Program-made: the position numbers and the translations under genes
Notes under the pieces: generated by a model
What the model was told of the DNA's origin: nothing
Databases searched by the model: none
What the model saw: the letters and a program-made list of their open reading frames with translations, nothing else
Shown here: positions 44,104 to 52,686 of the stretch, piece after piece
How the letters are laid out: each line of letters begins with the position of its first letter
Position numbering within the stretch: the stretch's first letter is position 1
DNA from: JACMNW01 sp031402355
GTDB lineage: Bacteria > Pseudomonadota > Alphaproteobacteria > Rhodobacterales > Rhodobacteraceae
DNA: 64,000 bases
Assembly: GCA_031402355.1 (NCBI GenBank)
Contig: JANNSG010000136.1
Span: 9,117-73,116 of the forward strand
Direction of reading: 5' to 3'

Positions 44104-44571
44104 ATGATGCAAAACGACCGGGGCGAGCTGGACCGATTTGATCAGGCGATTTTGCGCGTCTTGGCGATTGAGGGGCGGATTTCGGCAACCGAACTGGCCC
44201 GACGCATCGGTTTGTCAAAATCCCCCACCCAAGCCCGGATGAAGCGGCTGGAAGACGCGGGCACGATTCTGGGCTACCGCGCGCAGTTGGATCTGGTGCA
44301 ACTGGGCCTTGCACATGTGGCTTTCGTCGAGATGCGGCTGTCGGACACGCGCGAGGCGGCCCTGCAGGCGTTCAACATTGCCGTGCTGGCGATCGAGGAA
44401 GTGGAACAGTGCCACATGATAGCCAGCCGGTTTGATTATCTGCTGAAAGTGCGCACGCGGGACATTCAGCACTATCGGCAGGTTTTGGCGGAAAAACTGT
44501 CGGCACTGCCGCATGTGGCATCAACATCGACTTATGTTGCGATGGAGGCCGTGAAGGACCCCGGCATTTAA
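44104..44571 (+). CDS. putR: Lrp/AsnC-family regulator, PutR type
   Basis: A 155-residue regulator with an N-terminal helix-turn-helix (FDQAILRVLAIEGRISATEL, ARRIGLSKSPTQARMKRLE) and a C-terminal RAM ligand domain (VEQCHMIASRFDYLLKVRT). Divergent from putA across a 101-base gap; in alphaproteobacteria such PutR proteins activate putA in response to proline. The 8 bases after the stop already hold part of the LacI-type operator of the next gene. Confidence 0.9.
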   Translation: MMQNDRGELDRFDQAILRVLAIEGRISATELARRIGLSKSPTQARMKRLEDAGTILGYRAQLDLVQLGLAHVAFVEMRLSDTREAALQAFNIAVLAIEEVEQCHMIASRFDYLLKVRTRDIQHYRQVLAEKLSALPHVASTSTYVAMEAVKDPGI

Positions 44572-44573
44572 TG

Positions 44574-44589
44574 TTGCAAGCGATTGCAA
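44574..44589. promoter_or_regulatory. LacI-type operator before the lacI-like gene
   Basis: TTGCAAGC-GATTGCAA is a 16-base near-palindrome of the LacI/GalR operator class with a central CG-type step. A second half-site (GGTGCAA) lies 9 bases later. It matches the operator at 48919-48934 at 14 of 16 positions, so the regulator probably controls itself. Confidence 0.75.
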
Positions 44590-44635
44590 ATTCGGTGCAA
44601 CCTTTGAGTGACGCGAAGACTGCAAGGATGTTGGC

Positions 44636-45634
44636 ATGGTTGCAACACTAAGAGATGTGGCGCTGTTGGCAGGGGTTTCGACCTCGGCTGTGTCGCGGAC
44701 GTTTACCCAAGGGGCGTCGGTATCGGCGGCTATGCGCGCGAAGGTCGAACGGGCTGCAGAGGAGCTGGGGTATCACCCCAATTTTCTGGCGGCAAGCCTG
44801 ACCACGGGGCGCACCAAACTGATTGGCCTTGTGTCCAACAACTTTCACAATCCGGTATTTCTGCAGGTGTTCGATCTGTTCACCCGCGCGCTTCAGGACC
44901 GGGGTTTGCGGCCTTTGCTGGTGAATTTGTCGGATGAAACGGATCCGGACGCTTCGGTGCGCATGTTGCAGCAGTATTCGGTAGACGGGGTGGTGGTGGC
45001 GTCATCCACCCTGCCTGCGGGCTTTGCCGAAGCGTTTCGCCGTGCCGGTTTGCCTGTGGTGCATTCATTCGGGCGCAAGACCAATGCGCCGTTGGTACAT
45101 GTGGTCGGGGTGGACAATTATGCCTGCGGCCGTATGGCGGCGCGGGAACTGATCGCCTGCGGCTATGGGCGCGTGGGGTTTTTGGGCGGGCCGGAAACTG
45201 CGACGTCAACACAGGACCGTCTGGCAGGGTTTCAGGCGGCAATCGGGCGGCACAAGGATGTGTCGTTGAGCGTCAGTTATGCCAGCGCCTATTCCTTTGA
45301 AGCCGGGCGGGCGGAAATGCAGCGCATTCTGGAAGATGCCCCAGCACAAGCCTATTTCTGTGGCGATGATGTGCTGTCGATCGGCGCGCTTTCCGCATTG
45401 GCCGATGCCGGGCTGTCGGTGCCGGATGATGTCGGGATCATCGGGTTGAACGACATGGAAATGGCGGGCTGGGCAAACATCGGTCTGACAACCATCCATC
45501 AACCGCTGGCCAAGATCATCGCGGCGTCAGTTGATCTGGTGGTGGCCCTGGTGGACGCACCGCAGACAGCGCCTGCGGTGCGATTGTTTCCCTGCCATGT
45601 GGTGTCGCGGCGGACGCTGCGCGCGCGGACTTAG
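44636..45634 (+). CDS. LacI-family transcriptional regulator
   Basis: A 332-residue LacI/GalR repressor: N-terminal helix-turn-helix (VATLRDVALLAGVSTSAVSRTF) with the hinge region (about 45-60, YHPNFLAASLTTGRT), then the periplasmic-binding-like ligand domain (VGVDNYACGRMAARELI, FCGDDVLSIGALSALADAG, TTIHQPL). It probably senses an inositol-type intermediate, since it borders an iolC/iolB locus and matching operators occur at its own promoter and in the divergent promoter at 48893-49002. A bidirectional terminator follows. Confidence 0.92.
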   Translation: MVATLRDVALLAGVSTSAVSRTFTQGASVSAAMRAKVERAAEELGYHPNFLAASLTTGRTKLIGLVSNNFHNPVFLQVFDLFTRALQDRGLRPLLVNLSDETDPDASVRMLQQYSVDGVVVASSTLPAGFAEAFRRAGLPVVHSFGRKTNAPLVHVVGVDNYACGRMAARELIACGYGRVGFLGGPETATSTQDRLAGFQAAIGRHKDVSLSVSYASAYSFEAGRAEMQRILEDAPAQAYFCGDDVLSIGALSALADAGLSVPDDVGIIGLNDMEMAGWANIGLTTIHQPLAKIIAASVDLVVALVDAPQTAPAVRLFPCHVVSRRTLRART

Positions 45635-45641
45635 GTTTTTC

Positions 45642-45685
45642 GCAAATCGGGCGGGAAAACCGGTGCCCACTTTTCCCTGATTTGC
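45642..45685. terminator. Bidirectional terminator between convergent genes
   Basis: Two nested helices: GCAAATC/GATTTGC (outer, 7 bp) and GGGAAAA/TTTTCCC (inner, 7 bp) with an 11-base loop. It lies 7 bases after the lacI-like stop and 6 bases after the stop of the convergent oxidoreductase gene. T-rich bases flank both sides (GGTTTTT and TTTGG). Confidence 0.65.
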
Positions 45686-45691
45686 TTTGGC

Positions 45692-46849
45692 CTAGCGATA
45701 CATCGGCGGGCGGGCATCGATCCATTTGCCGTCTGCCTTGCCTGATTCCGCCACCGCGAAGACAGCAGCCATGGATCGCAGGCCATCGGTTGCACGCGGA
45801 TAGAGGTTTGCGGCGGGGTCCATGGCGCGGCCTTCTTTCTTGGCGCGGATGGCTTCGGCAAGGTCAGAATAGATGTTGGCAAAGGCCAGCGGCATGCCTT
45901 CGGCGTGGCCTTGCGTCACGCGGCTGGTGCGGTCTGCCTCTGGCGACAGGTTACCCTCGCCGCGTTCGATGATTTCAAGGCGTTTTCCCAAAGGCATGTA
46001 GAAAAGCTGGTTCGGCTGTTCTTGCGCCCAGCGCAGGCCACCGGTTTCACCAAATACCTGTATCGTCAGGCCATGTTGGCGGCCAAGGGCGATGGAACTG
46101 GTCCAAAGGCGGCCCACAGTGCCACCATCCATGCGGAAGTTCACCATGGCGTCATCTTCCAGCAGGCGCGACGGGATGCAGGACACGCAATCGGCGGATA
46201 GTTTGGTCACCTCTTGCCCGGTCACGAAGCTGGCCATGTGCATGGCGTGGATGCCGCAATCAGCAAATTGCGCGGAAATACCGGCTTGGGCCGGATCATA
46301 ACGCCAGCGGACCCGGGGATTTTCCGCACCCGCCGCATCGGCGTGGTGACCATGGGCGAATTCGGCTTTGACCAGACGAATTTTGCCCAGATCGCCGCGC
46401 GCGACCATGGCGCGCATGTGGCGCACCAGTGAATAGCCGGTATAGCCGTAGTTAACGGCGCAGATTTGGCCGGTTTTTTCCGACAGGCGGACGATATCTT
46501 CGGCCTCGTCCACCGTCATCGTCATCGGCTTTTCGCACAGCACATGAAAGCCCGCCTCAAGGAACGCCTTGGTAATTTCATAATGGGTGTTGTTTGGCGT
46601 GGCGACCGTGACCAGATCAACGCGGTCGGGGCGGTTTACCTCGCCTGCCAGCATTTCGCGCCAGTCGCCATAGGCGCGCGACGAATCCAACCCCAGCTTT
46701 TGGCCAAAAGCGCGGCCGGCATCAGGGTTGTGATCCAGAGCGCCCGCTACGAAATTATAGGCGGCATCAAGGCCAGCGCCCAAGCGGTGCGCCGGGCCAA
46801 TTTGGCTGCCGTCACCGCCGCCGATCATGCCCCAGTTCAGTTTTGCCAT
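45692..46849 (-). CDS. Gfo/Idh/MocA-family NAD(P)-dependent oxidoreductase
   Basis: A 385-residue sugar or cyclitol dehydrogenase. The Rossmann start is GMIGGGDGSQIGPAHR, VATPNNTHYEI and LCEKPM follow, and the substrate region has DCGIHAMHMASFVTG. It is the third gene of a minus-strand operon with another MocA protein and a TIM-barrel isomerase. In inositol pathways such enzymes oxidise inositol isomers; which one is not clear. Confidence 0.9.
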   Translation of the reverse strand: MAKLNWGMIGGGDGSQIGPAHRLGAGLDAAYNFVAGALDHNPDAGRAFGQKLGLDSSRAYGDWREMLAGEVNRPDRVDLVTVATPNNTHYEITKAFLEAGFHVLCEKPMTMTVDEAEDIVRLSEKTGQICAVNYGYTGYSLVRHMRAMVARGDLGKIRLVKAEFAHGHHADAAGAENPRVRWRYDPAQAGISAQFADCGIHAMHMASFVTGQEVTKLSADCVSCIPSRLLEDDAMVNFRMDGGTVGRLWTSSIALGRQHGLTIQVFGETGGLRWAQEQPNQLFYMPLGKRLEIIERGEGNLSPEADRTSRVTQGHAEGMPLAFANIYSDLAEAIRAKKEGRAMDPAANLYPRATDGLRSMAAVFAVAESGKADGKWIDARPPMYR

Positions 46850-46864
46850 TTTACGGAGCCTTTC

Positions 46865-47755
46865 TTAGAAGCCGATGGATTGCAGGTATTCGCGGTTGGC
46901 GCGCGCGTCATCAACAGGGCGCACATCCATGGAGGGGTCGCAGTCTTGTTCCACTGTGCACCAGCCTTCGAAATTGGCGTCCAGCAGCAATTGGCGGACG
47001 GCGGGGAAATCAACATCGCCTTGACCGAGATTGCAGAAAATGCCTTGGCCGCAAGCATCGTAGAAGCCGGTGCGGTTGGTGATGGCGGCGGCCTTAACTA
47101 CGGGGTCTATATCTTTGAAATGCATGTAAGAAATGCGGTTCATGTGGCGTTTCATGAAAGCCACCGGATCAAAGCCCGCATAGGAATGATGGCCGGTGTC
47201 GAAGCAGATTTTCAGGTGTTTTTCATCGACTTCAGCCAGCAGGCGTTCAAGTTCAGGTTCAAAATCCATGAACCCCGCCGCATGGGCGTGAATGCCGACG
47301 GTCAGGCCATACTCTTCGGTGCCCATCTTGGCGATGGTGGCGAAACGGTCGCGAAAGGCGGTCCATTCTGCTTTATCCATCTGCTCGGCTTCCGAGGCGC
47401 GGCCAGCGGTGGGGGCACGGCGGGGCGAAATGCTGTCTATCAGTACCAGATGTTTTGCGCCATGCGCTGTCAGGGATTTGCAAGTGCGGATGGACGCGTC
47501 CATCACGTCATCCCACATCGCGGAATCGTGGAACGCGCGGAACACGACGCCGCCGATCAGTGTCAGGTCATTTTGTGCAAGCGCATCGCCAAGGATGGCC
47601 GGGTCTTCGGGCATGAAGCCAATGGGGCCAAGCTCGATCCCTTTGTAACCCGCGGTGGCGCAATCGGACAGCACCGATTGCCACGAGGGATAGCTTGGGT
47701 CGCTTGGAAATTCGATGCCCCAGGAACAGGGGGCGTTGCCGATGCGGATGGTCAT
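46865..47755 (-). CDS. Sugar-phosphate isomerase/epimerase-type TIM barrel protein
   Basis: A 296-residue protein of the AP-endonuclease-2/xylose isomerase-like barrel (IolE/IolI type): APCSWGIEFPSDPSYPS, YKGIELGPIGFMPED, LKICFDTGHHSYAGFDPVAF and RISYMHFKDIDP. IolE dehydrates scyllo-inosose and IolI isomerises inososes; the WGIEFPSD start fits IolE-like proteins. It lies between two MocA-type dehydrogenase genes. Confidence 0.82.
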   Translation of the reverse strand: MTIRIGNAPCSWGIEFPSDPSYPSWQSVLSDCATAGYKGIELGPIGFMPEDPAILGDALAQNDLTLIGGVVFRAFHDSAMWDDVMDASIRTCKSLTAHGAKHLVLIDSISPRRAPTAGRASEAEQMDKAEWTAFRDRFATIAKMGTEEYGLTVGIHAHAAGFMDFEPELERLLAEVDEKHLKICFDTGHHSYAGFDPVAFMKRHMNRISYMHFKDIDPVVKAAAITNRTGFYDACGQGIFCNLGQGDVDFPAVRQLLLDANFEGWCTVEQDCDPSMDVRPVDDARANREYLQSIGF

Positions 47756-47788
47756 GAGGGCGGTCCTTTTGGGTTTAGAAAGCGGTGT

Positions 47789-48892
47789 TCAGAAATCGGC
47801 GGTTTGCACCCAAGATTTGGTGCTGGATGCGGCGTGGGCAGCCGCGACAATGCGGTTCACATCCATCCCATCCTGAAAGGTGGGCCAGATCGGCTTGCCG
47901 GTTTCGATTGCCAGCAGAAAATCGCGGGCCTCGATGATAATCTGGTCTTGATAGCCGGTGCCATGCCCCGGCCCTTGGCAGAAAGGCAGGTAATCGGGGT
48001 GATCGGGGCCGGTCAAAATCTTGCGGAAACCGCGTTGCGCGCCGTCGCCTTCCGCCTTGTAAAGCCAAAGCGCGTTTTGATCTTCCTGATCAAAGCGGAT
48101 TGCGCCCTTCGTGCCAGTGACTTCGTAAGCATAGCCCATTTTGCGGCCAGTGGCGACGCGGCTGAAAAACATGTGGCCCATGGCACCATTTGCGAAACGG
48201 CACATCATTTGCGCCTGATCATCATTGGTCACCGTGCCGCCGGGGCGGGTGGCGTGAACGGTTTCTATTTCGGCAATCAGGGTGGCAATCGGACCGATCA
48301 GGGCCAAGGCCGCGTTGATCATATGCGGGGCAAGATCGCCCATGGTGCCATTGGCTTGACCTGTCGCGCGCCAGTGCATGGGTAAGGCCGGATCAGCGTA
48401 GAAATCTTCGGTATGTTCGCCACGAAACCATGTGACATCGCCGATATCGCCATTCGCAATCAAAGCGCGGGCATATTGGCTGGCGGGGGTGCGGATATAG
48501 TTGAAGCCAACCATATTGGGCACCCCTGCCCCGCGGGCGGCGGCGACCATGGCACGGCTATCGTCCATCGAGGCACCAAGCGGTTTTTCGCAGAACACGG
48601 GCTTGCCTAGGGCAAAAGCCGCTTCCGCGATGGCGCGATGGGTTTCCTGGGGGGAGGCGATAATGATCGCCTCGACCCGCGGATCAGCAACCAGAACGCG
48701 CCAATCTGCGGTGGCGCGGGCAAAACCAAGCGCCTTTCGGTGTGCTTCGGCAGAGGCGGGCGTGGTGGCGCAGACCATTTCCAGCTTTGGGCGCAACGTC
48801 GTGTTGAAGACAGCGCCGACGGCAGCCATGGCAACCGCATGGGCCTTGCCCATGTAGCCGCCACCAATGATGCCAATGCCGATCTGTGTCAT
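47789..48892 (-). CDS. Gfo/Idh/MocA-family oxidoreductase
   Basis: A 367-residue protein with Rossmann motif GIGIIGGGYMGKAHAVAM, IASPQETH, CEKPLGA and GDLAPHMINAALALIGP. The ATG at 48892 sets the Rossmann motif at the N-terminus; an earlier ATG 27 codons upstream would run across the operator. It leads the minus-strand operon and starts 27 bases before the LacI-type operator. Confidence 0.9.
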   Translation of the reverse strand: MTQIGIGIIGGGYMGKAHAVAMAAVGAVFNTTLRPKLEMVCATTPASAEAHRKALGFARATADWRVLVADPRVEAIIIASPQETHRAIAEAAFALGKPVFCEKPLGASMDDSRAMVAAARGAGVPNMVGFNYIRTPASQYARALIANGDIGDVTWFRGEHTEDFYADPALPMHWRATGQANGTMGDLAPHMINAALALIGPIATLIAEIETVHATRPGGTVTNDDQAQMMCRFANGAMGHMFFSRVATGRKMGYAYEVTGTKGAIRFDQEDQNALWLYKAEGDGAQRGFRKILTGPDHPDYLPFCQGPGHGTGYQDQIIIEARDFLLAIETGKPIWPTFQDGMDVNRIVAAAHAASSTKSWVQTADF

Positions 48893-48918
48893 GGTCTGGC
48901 CTGTGTTTGAAATTCTAT

Positions 48919-48934
48919 TTGCAACCGGTTGCAA
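48919..48934. promoter_or_regulatory. LacI-type operator in the divergent promoter
   Basis: TTGCAACCGGTTGCAA is a perfect 16-base palindrome with the central CG step of LacI/GalR operators. It lies between the minus-strand operon (start 48892) and the plus-strand operon (start 49003) and can control both. It nearly equals the site before the lacI-like gene (44574-44589). Confidence 0.85.
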
Positions 48935-49002
48935 AGCTTGTATCCTCTGGGGCAATATATCGTCAACAGGCATTCTGTGCCATCATTGACAGGTTTTGAC
49001 GA

Positions 49003-49992
49003 ATGAGTGATCTTTCACGACTAAGGGGCAAGCGGTTCCTGGTGTTGGGGCGTGCCGGGATGGATTTATATCCTGATCCGCCGGGCACACGCACGGCTGA
49101 GGCCACGCAGTTTTTTGCCTGCCTTGGCGGGTCGTCCGGCAATATTGCGGCGGCGCTGGCGCGGCAAGGCGCGAATGTATCGCTGATCAGCAAACTGTCG
49201 GACGATGCGATCGGGCGATTTACGCGCCGCGAATTGGCGAAATACGGGATTGATGACAGGTATGTAAGCATTGCGCGGGGCGAGGCGCGCACCACACTTG
49301 CCTTTGCGGAAACGCGGGTGGAGGATCATCAATCGGTGATTTACCGCAATGGGGCGGCGGATTTTTCGCTGTCGATAGAGGATGTCACGGCAGTAAACTT
49401 CGCGGGCTTTGACGCGGTGATAGCGACCGGCACGGCGTTGGCGGCAGAACCGTCACGCGGGGCAGTGCTTCACGCCTTTGAACTGGCAAAAGCTGCGGGT
49501 GTGCTGGTGATTCTGGATGTTGACTACCGGCCCTACAGCTGGCCGTCAGCCGACATCGCGGCGGCAACTTACACCCAAGCGGCGGCGCTGTGTGATGTGG
49601 TGATCGGCAATGATGTGGAATTTGGTGTGCTTGCGGGATCTGCCGCCAAGGGTTTGGCGAACGCGAAAGCGTTGGCGGACAGCACCGCACAGATCGTGGT
49701 CTATAAAATGGGCGAGGACGGCGCGGTGACATTTGCCAATGGTGCCGCGCATCGCACAGGAATTTACCCCGTCACCGCGCTGAAACCCACAGGTGCAGGG
49801 GATGCGTTCATGGGCAGCTTTGTTTGCGCCCTGGCCAGCGGCTTTGCGCTGCAGGATGCAGTTTTGCGCGGGTCTGCGGCGGCAGCGATTGTGGTGGGCC
49901 GCGTCGGATGCGCGCCAGCGATGCCGACCCCTGCAGAACTGGATGATTTTTTGGCGGGTCACCCCGGCCCAACTGACCCCATGAAGGACTGA
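49003..49992 (+). CDS. iolC: 5-dehydro-2-deoxygluconokinase (PfkB family)
   Basis: IolC phosphorylates 5-dehydro-2-deoxygluconate, the fifth step of myo-inositol breakdown. The 329-residue PfkB kinase starts RGKRFLVLGRAGMDLYPDPP, with GGSSGNIAAALARQG and the C-terminal signature KPTGAGDAFMGSF, which holds the catalytic Asp. The next gene starts 5 bases downstream. Confidence 0.9.
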   Translation: MSDLSRLRGKRFLVLGRAGMDLYPDPPGTRTAEATQFFACLGGSSGNIAAALARQGANVSLISKLSDDAIGRFTRRELAKYGIDDRYVSIARGEARTTLAFAETRVEDHQSVIYRNGAADFSLSIEDVTAVNFAGFDAVIATGTALAAEPSRGAVLHAFELAKAAGVLVILDVDYRPYSWPSADIAAATYTQAAALCDVVIGNDVEFGVLAGSAAKGLANAKALADSTAQIVVYKMGEDGAVTFANGAAHRTGIYPVTALKPTGAGDAFMGSFVCALASGFALQDAVLRGSAAAAIVVGRVGCAPAMPTPAELDDFLAGHPGPTDPMKD

Positions 49993-49997
49993 CGCCC

Positions 49998-50840
49998 ATG
50001 CATATTGCACCTTTTGACAACAAAAACATCGCCATAGTCGGCGTGGATGACCCTGTCGTTCCACTGACATATTTCAACATCGTCAAACTGCGCCGGGGCG
50101 AGGTGTTTGAAAGCTGCGTTCCTGGCTACGAGACATGCATCGTGCCCGCAACCGGGGCCGTTGAAATCGCTGTTGCCGGGCAGAGGTTTTCCGAGATTGG
50201 CAACCGGGGCGTTGATGTCTGGGATGGCGAGCCGGAAGGGGTATACGTGCCGGTTGGCATGACGGCGCGGATATTGTGCCTGTCGGAGCGCGCCGAAGTG
50301 TTTGTTGCAGGAGCAAAGTTCGATCAGGTGCTGGAGCCGTTCGCGGTGCGGGCGGACGCGCTTGATGTGATCCAATATGGGTCGGATGACACCAAAACTC
50401 ACCGCAAGATCAAGCATATTCTGGGCACGAAATACCATGGTCGGGTCGGGCGTTTGCTGGTCAGCGAATTGTTCACCGTTGGGGCGGGGGGCTGGTCGGG
50501 CTTTCCAAGCCACAAGCATGATACCGACCGCTTGCCGCTGGAAACCCGGCATGACGAGACCTATAATTTCCGCTTTCGCCCGAACCACGGGTCCGGCGTG
50601 CAGATGTTGCAGCGGATCGACGGCAAGCCGGGCGATGCGTATCATATTGTTGATGGGTCAACTATTTGTCTGGATCGCGGATATCACCCCTGCGCGGTGC
50701 TGCCGGGATATGAGATGTATTATTTCACCATTCTGGCGGGCCTTAGCCAGCGGTCGTTGGTGCAGTATTTCCAACCCAGCCATGCGGACCAGATTGAAAC
50801 CATTCCGGGCATCAAAGACATGATCGCCAAGTTCAAATGA
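49998..50840 (+). CDS. iolB: 5-deoxy-glucuronate isomerase
   Basis: IolB isomerises 5-deoxyglucuronate to 5-dehydro-2-deoxygluconate, the substrate of IolC. The 280-residue double-cupin protein shows the metal site WSGFPSHKHD and ETRHDETYNFRF, and the C-terminal GYEMYYFTILAG. Its last four bases overlap the aldolase gene (ATGA). Confidence 0.93.
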   Translation: MHIAPFDNKNIAIVGVDDPVVPLTYFNIVKLRRGEVFESCVPGYETCIVPATGAVEIAVAGQRFSEIGNRGVDVWDGEPEGVYVPVGMTARILCLSERAEVFVAGAKFDQVLEPFAVRADALDVIQYGSDDTKTHRKIKHILGTKYHGRVGRLLVSELFTVGAGGWSGFPSHKHDTDRLPLETRHDETYNFRFRPNHGSGVQMLQRIDGKPGDAYHIVDGSTICLDRGYHPCAVLPGYEMYYFTILAGLSQRSLVQYFQPSHADQIETIPGIKDMIAKFK

Positions 50841-51691
50841 CACTTGTCACATTGACCGATGTGCTGACCCCTGCCCTTGCCCAAGGCTATGCCGTGGCGG
50901 GTGTGGTGTGCCTTGGCTGGGAGGATGCGCGCGCCTATGTGGCGGCGGCAGAGGCGGAAAATTGCCCGCTGATCCTGCAGGCCGGCCCCGGGGCCCGTGC
51001 CCATACACCGCTGGCCGTGATGGCGCCGATGCTGCTGCATCTGGCGCAATCGGCATCGGTGCCGGTGGTGGTACATTTGGACCATGGTTACGGGTTTGCA
51101 GAAATCCATGAGGCGATCGACCGGGGATTTACGTCAGTGATGTATGACGGATCAAGCCATTCCCTTGCGCAAAACATTGATGAGACCGCCCGCATCACCG
51201 AATTTGCACATCGTGCCGGTGTGTCCTGCGAGGGCGAAATTGGCGTTGTCGGCTATGCCGAAGGAGCGGCATCCTTTGGCACTGACCCCGATGAAGCCTG
51301 TAAGTTTGCCCGCGAGACGGGCGTTGATGCGATGGCAGTTTCTATCGGTAATCTGCATCTGAATCGCGGGCCGTCGCAACCTTTGGATGAAGTGCGGCTA
51401 AGGGCGATTGAAGCGGTCACGCAGGTGCCATTGGTCATTCACGGGGGCACAGGTGTGCCGGTGGCGCAGCGCATTGTGCTGTCGAAGACGTCACATATAT
51501 GCAAGTTCAACATTGGCACCGAATTGCGGATGGCCTTTGGTTCGGCGCTGCGGGTGGCGGTAAACGCCGACCACAACCGGTTTGACCGGATCGCGATTCT
51601 GCAAGAAACCCACGACCCGCTTGTCGTGGCGACCCGCCGTATGCTGCGCGCCTTTGGGGCACCCAGCGCCGCGCATCCGTATGAGCCCTGA
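50837..51691 (+). CDS. iolJ: Class II aldolase, IolJ type
   Basis: A 284-residue zinc aldolase of the fructose-bisphosphate/tagatose type. Visible are VVVHLDHGYGFAEI (zinc and catalytic residues), EGEIGVVGYAEG, LVIHGGTGVP and KFNIGTELRMAFG. Next to iolC and iolB it most likely splits 2-deoxy-5-keto-gluconate 6-phosphate into malonate semialdehyde and DHAP. Other class II aldolase roles are possible. Confidence 0.85.
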   Translation: MTLVTLTDVLTPALAQGYAVAGVVCLGWEDARAYVAAAEAENCPLILQAGPGARAHTPLAVMAPMLLHLAQSASVPVVVHLDHGYGFAEIHEAIDRGFTSVMYDGSSHSLAQNIDETARITEFAHRAGVSCEGEIGVVGYAEGAASFGTDPDEACKFARETGVDAMAVSIGNLHLNRGPSQPLDEVRLRAIEAVTQVPLVIHGGTGVPVAQRIVLSKTSHICKFNIGTELRMAFGSALRVAVNADHNRFDRIAILQETHDPLVVATRRMLRAFGAPSAAHPYEP

Positions 51692-51819
51692 CCGGTCTCC
51701 GATTTGCCCACAGGCGTTGGGGGGGGGTGGCAGGGGGCAAAGCCGTTGTTCTTGAAACATTGCTCTGTTCGGCCACATCAGCGCAGCCTAGAATGGTGCG
51801 GCGGAACAAAGGGGCGGAT

Positions 51820-52686
51820 ATGCAGACAATGATCGGCGTTATCGGCGGATCTGGTATTTATCAGATCGACGGTCTGGAAGACGCAACCTGGACGACGGTC
51901 AATTCACCCTGGGGTCAGCCTTCGGACGAGGTGTTGCGAGGGCGGTTGAACGACACCCCGATCGCCTTTCTGCCCCGTCATGGCCGCGGCCATAGCCACA
52001 GCCCGACTTCGGTGCCGTACCGCGCCAATATCGATGTGCTCAAGCGGCTTGGTGTCACTGATCTGATTTCGATCTCGGCGGTCGGATCGTTGCGTGCCGA
52101 CTATGTTCCGGGTGATTTTGTTATTGTTGATCAATACATTGACCGCACGTTTGGCCGCGAAAAATCGTTTTTCGGCCCCGGTTGCGTGGCCCATGTGTCT
52201 ATGGCGAAGCCAACCTGCTCTGGCCTGTCGGCCTGCTGTGCTGCGGCGGCCGTAGCGGCGGGCGTCACCATCCATCTCGGCGGCACTTATCTCGCGATGG
52301 AAGGCCCGCAGTTTTCGACACTGGCCGAATCGCGGCTTTACAGATCCTGGGGATGCGACGTCATCGGCATGACGGGCATGCCCGAGGCGAAACTGGCCCG
52401 CGAAGCCGAGCTTTGCTATGCCTCCATCGTCATGGTCACCGATTTTGATTGCTGGCACGAAAGTCACGGCGCGGTCGATGTGTCCAAAGTCATTCAGACT
52501 CTTACGGAAAATGCCTCGGGCGGAAAGGCTCTGATATCGCAGCTTCCGGGCCTGCTTGACCGCGCAAGACCCCGCTGTCCCCATGGCTGCGATCATGCCC
52601 TCGATCATGCGCTGATGACGGCCGCCGATAAACGCGATCCTGACCTCGTATCCCGGCTGGACGCTGTCGCGGGGCGGGTGCTGTGA
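51820..52686 (+). CDS. mtnP: S-methyl-5'-thioadenosine phosphorylase
   Basis: MtnP splits methylthioadenosine, a polyamine-synthesis by-product, into adenine and methylthioribose 1-phosphate. The 288-residue protein has IGVIGGSGIYQIDGL, RHGRGHSHSPTSVPYRANI, YLAMEGPQFSTLAES, GMTGMPEAKLAREAE and the purine-binding VTDFDCWHE. The ATG at 51820 is the start before the phosphate-binding strand. Its stop overlaps the GTG of the next gene. The adenine product can be used by Apt (53391-53924). Confidence 0.92.
   Translation: MQTMIGVIGGSGIYQIDGLEDATWTTVNSPWGQPSDEVLRGRLNDTPIAFLPRHGRGHSHSPTSVPYRANIDVLKRLGVTDLISISAVGSLRADYVPGDFVIVDQYIDRTFGREKSFFGPGCVAHVSMAKPTCSGLSACCAAAAVAAGVTIHLGGTYLAMEGPQFSTLAESRLYRSWGCDVIGMTGMPEAKLAREAELCYASIVMVTDFDCWHESHGAVDVSKVIQTLTENASGGKALISQLPGLLDRARPRCPHGCDHALDHALMTAADKRDPDLVSRLDAVAGRVL

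Noticed and set aside
47038..47300. Possible second iolI/iolE gene remnants
   Set aside because: The sequence belongs to the single TIM-barrel gene read on the minus strand.
46466..48385. Long plus-strand open frame across the MocA/TIM-barrel genes
   Set aside because: It runs antisense to three recognisable genes and matches no family; high G+C makes such shadows common.
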